Assembly (NCBI GenBank): GCA_016293005.1 | Contig: JAEDFA010000084.1 | Location: forward strand, 1-5,006 | DNA: 5,006 nucleotides | Source: Treponema sp. | GTDB lineage: Bacteria > Spirochaetota > Spirochaetia > Treponematales > Treponemataceae | Direction: 5' to 3' | Part shown: positions 1 through 4,977 of the stretch, piece by piece | Numbering within the stretch: the first letter of the stretch is position 1 | How the letters are laid out: each line of letters begins with the position of its first letter | Program-made: the position numbers and the translations under genes | The notes under the pieces: model-generated | Database searches by the model: none | The model's input: the letters and a program-made list of their open reading frames with translations, nothing else | What the model was told of the DNA's origin: nothing

Positions 1-136
1 TTGTAATTGAACGGACAAAGGATGATGTGATGGTTTAATCATTGCCGAATAGTTCGGTTTTCAGTTTAAATATTAGAATTCTATAAGGAAACAGGAGTTG
101 CTGTAGTAACAATAAACAACTGGCTGGCCAAGCTAA

Positions 137-667
137 AAGAAGGAACTTGAAAAGCAGCTTAAAGAAACTCAGAAAGCCTATATTATAAGACCGCCATATT
201 TATATGGACCGCAAAATAATGTATACAGGGAAGCTTTTGTATTTGACTGCGCTGAAAATAATCGTTCTTTTTATATTCCTTCAAACGGTGAAATGAAATT
301 ACAGTTTTTCTATATAGACGATTTATGTAAAGTTATCGAGATAATAATAAAAAATCATCCTGAAGAAAAAATATATAATGTTGGAAATGAAGAGCCTGTT
401 TCTATAAAAGAATGTGTAAAACTTTGTTATGAAGTTGTTGGGAAAGATGTGATTTTTTAAAATGTAAATGCAGATATCGAGCAAAGAAATTATTTTAGTT
501 TTTATAATTATGAATATAAATTAGATATCACCAGACAAAGAAATCTACTAAAAGAAACCACAAATTTAAGGAAAGGATTAAGAGAATCATATTGCTGGTA
601 TAAAAATAATAAAGACAAAGTAAATCGAAAGGCTTACCTTGATTTTATAAATAAAAATTTTGAATAA
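137..667 (+). pseudogene. Remnant of NAD-dependent epimerase/dehydratase (extended SDR), C-terminal half
   Basis: Reading one frame from 137 gives about 107 codons, then a TAA at 458-460, then another 68 codons in the same frame to the TAA at 665-667. The early part reads KKELEKQLKET, then IIRPPYLYGPQNN, which matches the segment after the YxxxK catalytic lysine and the RPxxxYGP motif of extended short-chain dehydrogenases. Next come QFFYIDDLC and IYNVGNEEPVSIKE, typical of the substrate-binding half of nucleotide-sugar epimerases and dehydratases. After the stop the homologous-looking tail continues (IEQRNYFSFYNYEYKLDIT). The Rossmann GxxGxxG half and the catalytic Tyr are absent: frame 2 is closed by a TAA at 134-136 and no frame of 1-136 resembles the N-terminus. 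Intact relatives are about 300-330 aa. The exact substrate cannot be told. I infer a dead gene rather than a functional short protein, because no start codon with a ribosome site precedes 137. Confidence 0.75.
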
Positions 668-734
668 AAAATCAGCTGTTATTTTGATTGAAGCGAAAAT
701 TGATCATCTAGGCTAAGGTTAGAAAAGTTCTGTT

Positions 735-1604
735 TTATTCTTTATTTTGAATGAAAATTGTGTTTTCTGGAATTGATGATGTTATCCATGTGTTTCCGCC
801 GATTGTGCTTCCGCGACCAATGACTGTGGTTCCGCCTAAAATGGTTGCGCCGGCGTAAATTGTAACATTATCTTCTATTGTAGGGTGTCGTTTTTTGTTT
901 TTGAATTCTTTTTTTACGCTTAATGCACCGAGTGTTACGCCTTGATAAATTTTTACATTGTTCCCGATGATGCATGTTTCACCGATTACGATTCCTGTTC
1001 CGTGGTCGATAAAGAATGATTCCCCGATTTTTGCGCCAGGATTGATATCGATTCCTGTTCTTGAATGAATGTATTCACTCATTATTCGTGGAATTATAGG
1101 CACTCCGTTTTCGCATAAAAAGTGTGCAATTCTGTAAACTAAAATTGCCTGCAGTCCCGGATATGAAAGAATTACATCTTCGTTGCTTTTTGCAGCGGGG
1201 TCTCCGTTGAAAGTAGCCTGAACATCGAGCATAAGTTTTCTGCGGATTTCTGGAATTTCTTCTATTAATGCAAGGGATGTCTGTTCTGCGAGTTTAAAAC
1301 AGTGGGAATTTTCTATATTGCCTGAATAATCTTCTTTTGTTGAAACGGCATATACAAGCGCTTTTTGAATTTCTTGTGTGAGAACTGCAATGATATTGTT
1401 GACTTTTGTTCCTGTTATATACCTGATATTTTGCGGACGAATTTCTTCTGCGTTTTTAAATCCTGGAAAGATAAGGCTTTGTACATCCTGAAGAACTTCA
1501 AGAACATTCTGTCTATTTGGAAAATTTTCTCCTTCGCTTCGGTTTATTCCGCCGTACCTGTCATAAGAGTCTAAAATTCCATCGATAAGCATGTCAATGT
1601 TCAT
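735..1604 (-). CDS. cysE: Serine O-acetyltransferase (EpsC/CysE type)
   Basis: The 289-aa protein transfers an acetyl group from acetyl-CoA to L-serine, giving O-acetylserine, the precursor for cysteine synthesis in the cytoplasm. Residues 1-130 form the helical N-terminal domain. Residues 135-200 carry DPAAKSNEDVILSYPG, AHFLCENGVPIIPR and HSRTGIDINPGAKIG. Residues 185-275 are the left-handed parallel beta-helix of hexapeptide repeats (IGESFF, IGETCI, IGNNVK, IGRGST). By alignment from memory with E. coli CysE, Asp135 matches D92, Asp200-His201 match the active-site D157-H158, and Arg239-His240 match R192-H193. The ATG at 1602-1604 is preceded by GGAG (plus-strand 1610-1613) with 5-nt spacing. 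The protein stops soon after the beta-helix (IPENTIFIQNKE), so it lacks the long tail ending in Ile that binds cysteine synthase in enterobacterial CysE. It stands alone, divergent from the ribosomal operon. No neighbouring cysK is visible in the window. Confidence 0.93.
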   Translation of the reverse strand: MNIDMLIDGILDSYDRYGGINRSEGENFPNRQNVLEVLQDVQSLIFPGFKNAEEIRPQNIRYITGTKVNNIIAVLTQEIQKALVYAVSTKEDYSGNIENSHCFKLAEQTSLALIEEIPEIRRKLMLDVQATFNGDPAAKSNEDVILSYPGLQAILVYRIAHFLCENGVPIIPRIMSEYIHSRTGIDINPGAKIGESFFIDHGTGIVIGETCIIGNNVKIYQGVTLGALSVKKEFKNKKRHPTIEDNVTIYAGATILGGTTVIGRGSTIGGNTWITSSIPENTIFIQNKE

Positions 1605-1703
1605 GTTTTCTCCAGTGATTAAAATATAGAATATTTTTGTCTATTTTAACAGAAAAATAAATAAAAAACTACAAAAAATCGTCAGGAATTTATTTTTTTA
1701 CTC

Positions 1704-1732
1704 TTGACTTAAAATTATTGAACAGTTATATT
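1704..1732 (+). promoter_or_regulatory. Sigma-70-type promoter of the tRNA/ribosomal operon
   Basis: TTGACT at 1704-1709 (5 of 6 to TTGACA) is followed by a 17-nt spacer and TATATT at 1727-1732 (5 of 6 to TATAAT). Transcription would start near 1739-1741, about 29 nt before the mature 5' end of tRNA-Thr. The sequence just upstream is rich in A and T tracts, which could act as an UP element. No comparably good promoter is visible in the later gaps, so this is inferred to drive the genes from tRNA-Thr through at least rplL. Confidence 0.75.
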
Positions 1733-1768
1733 GTTAGAACATATTGTTGTCTATTAAAGGGATAGCAC

Positions 1769-1841
1769 GCCCTTGTAGCTCAGTCGGTAGAGCGCAGCCA
1801 TGGTAAGGCTGAGGTCTGCGGTTCAAACCCGCACGGGGGCT
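1769..1841 (+). tRNA. tRNA-Thr (anticodon GGT)
   Basis: The 73-nt cloverleaf folds fully. The acceptor GCCCTTG (1769-1775) pairs with CGGGGGC (1834-1840), with two G-U pairs. The D stem is GCTC/GAGC. The anticodon stem CAGCC/GGCTG (1795-1799, 1807-1811) encloses the loop ATGGTAA with anticodon GGT at 1802-1804. The T stem TGCGG/CCGCA carries the loop TTCAAAC. The discriminator base is T1841 and the 3' CCA is not encoded (TCA follows), so it must be added after transcription. It is the first gene after the promoter at 1704-1732 and lies 56 nt upstream of rpmG, so it must be cut out of a shared precursor. Confidence 0.96.
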
Positions 1842-1897
1842 TCAGGACGAATCAAAATTATTTTTTTTGACCGTTAAAGGATTTTAGGAGTATAGAT

Positions 1898-2074
1898 ATG
1901 GGTAGCAAGAAAAAAGGTGCAGTAGAGATTATTGCTTTACAGTGTACAGAATGTAAAAGAAAAAATTACACTACTTACAAAAATCGTAAAAACATTACTG
2001 GAAAACTTGAACTTAAAAAGTATTGTCCTTTTGAACGCAAGCATACAATGCACAAAGAAGCAAAGGCAAAATAA
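1898..2074 (+). CDS. rpmG: Large-subunit ribosomal protein bL33
   Basis: This 58-aa protein starts MGSKKKGAVEIIALQC and carries the bL33 core CTECKRKNYTTYKNRKN, followed by KYCPFERKHTMHKEAK. bL33 sits near the E site of the 50S subunit. A good Shine-Dalgarno AGGAG (1886-1890) lies 7 nt before the ATG at 1898. The zinc-ribbon positions are Cys17, Cys20 and Cys43. The place where many zinc-binding bL33 proteins have a fourth Cys (CPxC) holds Glu46, with His49 nearby, so metal binding may be changed or use the His. The length is normal for the family. It sits between two tRNA genes in the same direction and is followed by secE, a common bacterial order. Confidence 0.96.
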   Translation: MGSKKKGAVEIIALQCTECKRKNYTTYKNRKNITGKLELKKYCPFERKHTMHKEAKAK

Positions 2075-2086
2075 AATTTAATATTT

Positions 2087-2106
2087 CTGCTGGTAAAATC
2101 TGGCAG
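2087..2106 (+). other. Small hairpin between rpmG and tRNA-Trp
   Basis: CTGCTGG (2087-2093) can pair with CTGGCAG (2100-2106) over 7 bp with two G-U pairs and a 6-nt loop TAAAAT. It lies 12 nt after the rpmG stop and 9 nt before tRNA-Trp. No T-run follows, so it does not look like a terminator. It could protect the rpmG 3' end after the tRNA is excised, but this is a guess. Confidence 0.35.
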
Positions 2107-2115
2107 TTAATATAT

Positions 2116-2188
2116 AGGGCTGTAGTTCAGTTGGTAGAGCAACGGTCTCCAAAACCGTCTGTCGCGGGTTCAAATCCTGCCGGCCCTG
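2116..2188 (+). tRNA. tRNA-Trp (anticodon CCA)
   Basis: The 73-nt cloverleaf has acceptor AGGGCTG (2116-2122) pairing with CGGCCCT (2181-2187), discriminator G2188, D stem GTTC/GAGC and anticodon stem ACGGT/ACCGT. The loop CTCCAAA places anticodon CCA at 2149-2151. The T stem is GCGGG/CCTGC with the loop TTCAAAT. The discriminator G is the usual one for bacterial tRNA-Trp. The 3' CCA is not encoded (ATA follows). It ends 26 nt before the secE start. tRNA-Trp directly upstream of secE-nusG is a recurrent arrangement in bacteria. Confidence 0.97.
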
Positions 2189-2214
2189 ATACTAAAAATA
2201 TACTGGAGAAAATT

Positions 2215-2397
2215 ATGACAAAAATTGGTAAATTCTTTCGTGAAAGCAAAGCTGAACTTAAAAAAGTAGTGTGGCCTACAAAAGAAGATGTATTGTCATC
2301 AATTAAAGTAGTAATTATTTCTACAGTAATCGTTGCAGTTATTCTTGGTTTGCTTGACTGGGGCTTTACAGAAGCATTCAGAGCAATAATGAAATAA
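2215..2397 (+). CDS. secE: Preprotein translocase subunit SecE
   Basis: SecE is the small membrane subunit that clamps SecY in the SecYEG protein-export channel. The 60-aa product is the single-span form common outside the gamma-proteobacteria. An amphipathic cytoplasmic helix with the signature ELKKVVWPTKEDV (residues 14-26) precedes one membrane segment at about residues 29-48 (IKVVIISTVIVAVILGLL). I chose the ATG at 2215 because GGAG at 2205-2208 lies 6 nt upstream and the protein then has the usual length. The same frame is open back to an ATG at 2131, but that lies inside tRNA-Trp. It ends 53 nt before nusG, the near-universal partner gene. Confidence 0.95.
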   Translation: MTKIGKFFRESKAELKKVVWPTKEDVLSSIKVVIISTVIVAVILGLLDWGFTEAFRAIMK

Positions 2398-2450
2398 TTG
2401 TATTCATTTCTTTTTGAAAATAATCAAAATTTAAAACGAGCAGGAAAATC

Positions 2451-3008
2451 ATGGCTAAGAGTTGGTATTTTCTTATGACAACTACAGGTTGGGAAAATAA
2501 AGTTGAAAGGACAATCCGCCTTCTTCTTGAAAAAAATGAATTAGATCCTGCAGTTGTAACAGAAGTAAAAGTTCCGGTAGAAGAAATCGCAGAAACAAAA
2601 GACGGCAAAACAAAAATTCGAAAAGATAAATTTATGCCCGGCTATGTAATGATAGAACTCGATTTGCCTGAACTTGAATGGAAAAAAACTTGCAATACGC
2701 TGCGTCATATTTCTGGTGTTGCAGGATTTGTTGGAACAAAACCGAATGAAAGACCGCGTCCAATTACAAGTGATGAAGCTAAAAATATTTTACTTCGTTG
2801 TGGCGATATTAAAGGCGAAAAAGTTATACGCGTGAAGCAGGCCTATACTGTCGGTGATCAGGTTAAAATTATTGACGGTCCTTTTGCAACTTTCACAGGA
2901 ACTGTTGAAGAAGTTAGCGCAGAAAAAGATAAGCTTCGCGTAAATGTACAGATTTTTGGTCGTGCAACACCTGTAGAAGTAAGTTTGCTTCAGGTTGAAA
3001 AAGTTTAA
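2451..3008 (+). CDS. nusG: Transcription termination/antitermination factor NusG
   Basis: The 185-aa protein binds the RNA polymerase clamp and modulates elongation, Rho-dependent termination and transcription-translation coupling. The N-terminal NGN domain (about residues 3-115) starts with WYFLMTTTGWENKVERTI and contains the hallmark KFMPGYVMIEL (residues 60-70) and HISGVAGFVG (86-95). The C-terminal KOW domain (about 133-185) carries VGDQVKIIDGPFATFTGTV and ends in LLQVEKV. Length is standard (about 175-190 aa). AGGA at 2442-2445 lies 5 nt before the ATG. It follows secE and precedes a 132-nt structured gap before rplK. No domain insertion or tail is seen. Confidence 0.97.
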   Translation: MAKSWYFLMTTTGWENKVERTIRLLLEKNELDPAVVTEVKVPVEEIAETKDGKTKIRKDKFMPGYVMIELDLPELEWKKTCNTLRHISGVAGFVGTKPNERPRPITSDEAKNILLRCGDIKGEKVIRVKQAYTVGDQVKIIDGPFATFTGTVEEVSAEKDKLRVNVQIFGRATPVEVSLLQVEKV

Positions 3009-3021
3009 ATTGAACTGATTT

Positions 3022-3059
3022 CAGGAGCTCACATGCCAGTGTGAGCCTTGCCTGTTTTT
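3022..3059 (+). promoter_or_regulatory. Terminator-like hairpin in the nusG-rplK gap
   Basis: GCTCACA (3027-3033) pairs perfectly with TGTGAGC (3040-3046), with a possible inner T-G pair and the loop GCCA. CAGG (3022-3025) can close it below with CCTG (3051-3054) across a 1 x 4 internal loop. Five T residues follow at once (3055-3059). This resembles a weak intrinsic terminator or attenuator 14 nt after the nusG stop. The internal loop and the short T-run make complete termination unlikely. Its right arm can pair elsewhere instead (3115-3121), as described in the findings. Confidence 0.5.
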
Positions 3060-3121
3060 GGGAGAAATGAATGTCCGTTGGAATAGTTCATTTCGCTAGA
3101 AGTTATTTTTATAACTCACAC
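3055..3121 (+). promoter_or_regulatory. Structured rplK leader, candidate L1 autoregulatory site
   Basis: GAAATGAA (3064-3071) pairs perfectly with TTCATTTC (3087-3094) over 8 bp around a 15-nt loop. Below it, 3055-3061 can pair with 3096-3102 through several wobbles, leaving a GA/G internal loop. AGTTAT (3101-3106) and ATAACT (3111-3116) form a second hairpin with a TTTT loop, sharing 3101-3102 with the lower stem. In many bacteria L1 represses the rplK-rplA mRNA by binding a leader that mimics its 23S rRNA site, where the strand GGGAG faces UGAAAUA. This leader has GGGAG at 3060-3064, but the opposite strand is not a convincing match. Structure is seen directly; the L1 role is inferred from position before rplK-rplA. 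Confidence 0.45.
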
Positions 3122-3140
3122 CAATTTTAGGAGAATTAAA

Positions 3141-3572
3141 ATGGCAACAAAAAAGGTAACAGCCGTAATTAAATTGCAGTGCCCGGCAGGAGCTGCGACA
3201 CCGGCTCCACCGATTGGTCCTGCTCTTGGACCTCATGGTGTTTCTGCACCAAAGTTTGTCCAGGAATTCAACGACAGAACAAAGAACATGGAAAAAGGTC
3301 TTATTATTCCTGTTGTTCTTACTGTTTATGCGGACAAATCTTACACATTCATCCTTAAAACTCCTCCAGCAGCTGTTCTTATTAAAAAGGCTGTAAAAAT
3401 TGAAAAGGGGTCAGGAAATCCACTGCGCGACAAGGTTGCAACTCTTTCTAAGAAAGACCTTGAAGAAATCGCAAAAACAAAAATGCCAGATGTTAATGCA
3501 AATGACATTGAAGCAGCAAAAAAAATTATCGCTGGTACTGCACGCAGTATGGGCGTAGAGGTGGAGCAGTAA
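3141..3572 (+). CDS. rplK: Large-subunit ribosomal protein uL11
   Basis: uL11 binds the GTPase-associated centre of 23S rRNA at the base of the L10-L12 stalk and is needed for factor-dependent GTP hydrolysis and the stringent response. The 143-aa length is standard. The N-terminal domain (residues 1-72) carries the proline-rich segment PAPPIGPALGPHGV (21-34), the region of the thiostrepton-site prolines. A short linker KTPPAAVLIKKA (73-84) leads to the RNA-binding C-terminal domain with KMPDVNANDIEAA (114-126) and the closing signature IIAGTARSMGVEV. TAGGAG (3128-3133) sits 7 nt before the ATG. Only one base separates its stop from the rplA start, so the two are likely co-translated and co-regulated. 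Confidence 0.98.
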   Translation: MATKKVTAVIKLQCPAGAATPAPPIGPALGPHGVSAPKFVQEFNDRTKNMEKGLIIPVVLTVYADKSYTFILKTPPAAVLIKKAVKIEKGSGNPLRDKVATLSKKDLEEIAKTKMPDVNANDIEAAKKIIAGTARSMGVEVEQ

Positions 3573-3573
3573 T

Positions 3574-4254
3574 ATGAAACATGGAAAAAAATATCGTGCA
3601 TCCGCTGCAAAATACGATTTAACAAAAAAATACAATGTAGCAAATGCCTGCCAGATGGTTCAGGACATGAAACTTGCTAAATTTGACGAAACAGTAGAAG
3701 CGCATATTTCTCTTCGTCTTGATAAATCTACTTCGGTTCGTGATACACTCGTTTTCCCAAATCAGTTTAGAGGCGAAAAAAAGGTTTTAGTATTCTGTCA
3801 GGAAGGTCGTGTACAGGAAGCTTTAGATGCTGGTGCTGCTTATGCAGGTTCAGATGAATACATCGAAAAAGTAAAAGGTGGCTGGCTCGACTTTGATGTT
3901 GCAGTTGCTACTCCAGATATGATGAAAGATGTAGGTCGTCTTGGTATGGTTCTTGGTCGAAAAGGTCTTATGCCTAACCCAAAAACAGGAACAGTAACAA
4001 CAGACATCGTAAGCGCAATTAACGAACTTAAAAAAGGTCGTACAGAATTCCGTGCTGATAAAACAGGTGTAATTCATATTGCTGTAGGTAAAGTTTCAAT
4101 GGAACCTGCTAAAGTTGCAGAAAACATTAATACTTTGATTTCTGAAGTTGAAAAGAAAGCTCCTAACGGTAATTCCGTAGGATTCATTCAGTCAATTTCT
4201 GTTAGTTCAACAATGGGCCCAGGTGTATGGGTAGATGTTAAGGAAGGTGAATAA
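3574..4254 (+). CDS. rplA: Large-subunit ribosomal protein uL1
   Basis: uL1 forms the mobile L1 stalk that guides deacylated tRNA out of the E site, and in many bacteria it also represses its own rplK-rplA mRNA. The 226-aa protein has the family signature around residues 112-141 (TPDMMKDVGRLGMVLGRKGL, then MPNPKTGTVT), then TEFRADKTGVIHIAVGK (157-173) and the closing block SVGFIQSISVSSTMGPGVWV. The segment usually reading as LPHGxGK is VFPNQFRGEKK here (60-70), a modest departure, possibly lineage-specific. The ATG at 3574 lies 1 nt after the rplK stop. Its ribosome site GTGGAG (3561-3566) is inside the last codons of rplK, which supports translational coupling. Length is normal. Confidence 0.98.
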   Translation: MKHGKKYRASAAKYDLTKKYNVANACQMVQDMKLAKFDETVEAHISLRLDKSTSVRDTLVFPNQFRGEKKVLVFCQEGRVQEALDAGAAYAGSDEYIEKVKGGWLDFDVAVATPDMMKDVGRLGMVLGRKGLMPNPKTGTVTTDIVSAINELKKGRTEFRADKTGVIHIAVGKVSMEPAKVAENINTLISEVEKKAPNGNSVGFIQSISVSSTMGPGVWVDVKEGE

Positions 4255-4256
4255 TT

Positions 4257-4841
4257 ATGGCAATTAAAGCAAAAAAAGTTCAGCCTGCTAAGACAGCTGC
4301 CATTGAAGAAGCAAAAAAAGTTCTTTCAGAATACAATGATTTTATTTTTGCTGATTTCCGTGGATTGACTGTTGAACAGATTACAACTCTTCGTGGAAAA
4401 CTTCGCGAACATAATGCAGTTCTTAAAGTTATTAAAAATAATTTTGCCAGAATCGCTTTTGAAGAAATGGAAATCGATAATGTTGCAGAATACCTTAAAG
4501 GTCCAACAGTTATCGCAATGACAAAAGAAGATTCAAATGTTGTTGCAAAAGTGCTTTTTGACTTCGCAAAAGATGCGCCTGTTATTACGGTAAAAGGTGC
4601 TTGCGTTGAAAAAGAAGTTATGGATGCAGCAAAAATTGAAGCATACTCAAAAGTTCCTGGAAAGAAAGAACTCATCGCTATGCTTATGTCTGCAATCAAT
4701 GGCCCGGCAAGAAAACTTGCTGCAACTATTAAGGCTTACGCAGAAAAAAAAGAAGCTGAAGGTGATGCTCCAAGCGCACCAAAAGCAGAAGCCGCTCCAA
4801 GTGCAGAAGAAAAACCTGCAGAAGAAGCTAAGGCTGAATAA
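4257..4841 (+). CDS. rplJ: Large-subunit ribosomal protein uL10
   Basis: uL10 anchors L12 dimers to the 50S subunit and forms the base of the factor-recruiting stalk. Residues 1-110 are the rRNA-binding domain, with FADFRGLTVEQITTLRGKLR (31-50) and KVIKNNFARIAFEE (57-70). Residues 134-165 (PGKKELIAMLMSAINGPARK and following) form the long helix that carries L12 dimers. From about residue 165 an extra tail of Ala, Glu, Lys and Pro brings the length to 194 aa, against the usual 165-175. It starts 2 nt after the rplA stop, with its AGGAAGG ribosome site (4241-4247) inside rplA, so it has no independent leader. A 136-nt structured gap separates it from rplL. Confidence 0.97.
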   Translation: MAIKAKKVQPAKTAAIEEAKKVLSEYNDFIFADFRGLTVEQITTLRGKLREHNAVLKVIKNNFARIAFEEMEIDNVAEYLKGPTVIAMTKEDSNVVAKVLFDFAKDAPVITVKGACVEKEVMDAAKIEAYSKVPGKKELIAMLMSAINGPARKLAATIKAYAEKKEAEGDAPSAPKAEAAPSAEEKPAEEAKAE

Positions 4842-4850
4842 GTTTTTTAT

Positions 4851-4887
4851 ACACGGTCAGGCTTCATTAGCTGTCGACTGTCCGTGT
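4851..4887 (+). promoter_or_regulatory. Hairpin 1 of the rplJ-rplL gap
   Basis: ACACGG (4851-4856) pairs with CCGTGT (4882-4887). After a T/T mismatch, CAG (4858-4860) pairs with CTG (4878-4880). The 17-nt loop can hold a small GCT/AGC helix (4861-4863 with 4869-4871). No T-run follows, so it is not an intrinsic terminator. It starts 9 nt after the rplJ stop and may be an RNase processing site, a 3'-end stabiliser or part of an attenuator. Confidence 0.55.
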
Positions 4888-4892
4888 TCTAT

Positions 4893-4925
4893 CTGCAGAA
4901 AGTTCGTATGAATTTTTTACTGCAG
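4893..4925 (+). promoter_or_regulatory. Hairpin 2 of the rplJ-rplL gap
   Basis: CTGCAG (4893-4898) pairs with CTGCAG (4920-4925). The stem can continue with AAA (4899-4901) against TTT (4916-4918) past a bulged A4919, then TTC (4903-4905) against GAA (4910-4912) around a GTAT loop. It begins 5 nt after hairpin 1 and touches hairpin 3. Role unknown. Confidence 0.5.
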
Positions 4926-4941
4926 CACTTCAATAGAAGTG
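4926..4941 (+). promoter_or_regulatory. Hairpin 3 of the rplJ-rplL gap
   Basis: CACTTC (4926-4931) and GAAGTG (4936-4941) form a perfect 6-bp stem around the loop AATA. It abuts hairpin 2 and is followed by an unstructured A/T-rich run leading into the rplL ribosome site. Stacked on hairpin 2 it could form one extended element upstream of rplL. Confidence 0.5.
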
Positions 4942-4977
4942 AAATAAAAATATTTACATATTTGTGAGGAAGACAAT

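Noticed and set aside
126..142. GQAK in frame 3 as the remnant of the SDR YxxxK active site, joined by a 1-nt deletion in the A-run to KKELEK
   Set aside because: The residues upstream in frame 3 do not resemble an SDR and contain stops. The match is too short to separate from chance.
668..734. Intrinsic terminator between the SDR remnant and cysE
   Set aside because: Only a 5-bp AATCA/TGATT repeat with a long loop is visible, without a proper GC-rich stem and T-run on either strand.
1365..1574. 69-codon plus-strand open frame within cysE
   Set aside because: It lies antisense to the N-terminal domain of a convincing serine acetyltransferase, with no homology seen.
1614..1700. Minus-strand promoter for cysE
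   Set aside because: The region is so A/T-rich that -10-like hexamers abound (e.g. TAAAAT), but the best -35 partner I found (TTGTAG) is 20 nt away, so no specific promoter can be named.
1867..1896. Second promoter before rpmG (TTGACC, 18 nt, TATAGA)
   Set aside because: The -10 match is only 4 of 6, and it overlaps the rpmG ribosome site and start region, so it could not yield a usable leader.
2131..2214. N-terminal extension of secE to an upstream ATG at 2131
   Set aside because: The added 28 codons translate the tRNA-Trp gene (2116-2188). The ATG at 2215 has a proper ribosome site and gives a normal 60-aa SecE.
3341..3643. Overlapping minus-strand open frames across the rplK-rplA junction
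   Set aside because: They are opposite two well-supported ribosomal protein genes and have Cys/Phe/Ser-rich antisense composition.
4280..4699. 139-codon open frame on the minus strand inside rplJ
   Set aside because: It is the antisense shadow of a clear uL10 gene. The product has no recognisable family features, and I saw no ribosome site.
4597..4911. 104-codon open frame overlapping the rplJ 3' end
   Set aside because: It is an out-of-frame reading of the A-rich rplJ tail, giving Lys/Leu/Gln-rich low-complexity sequence that runs into the hairpin region.
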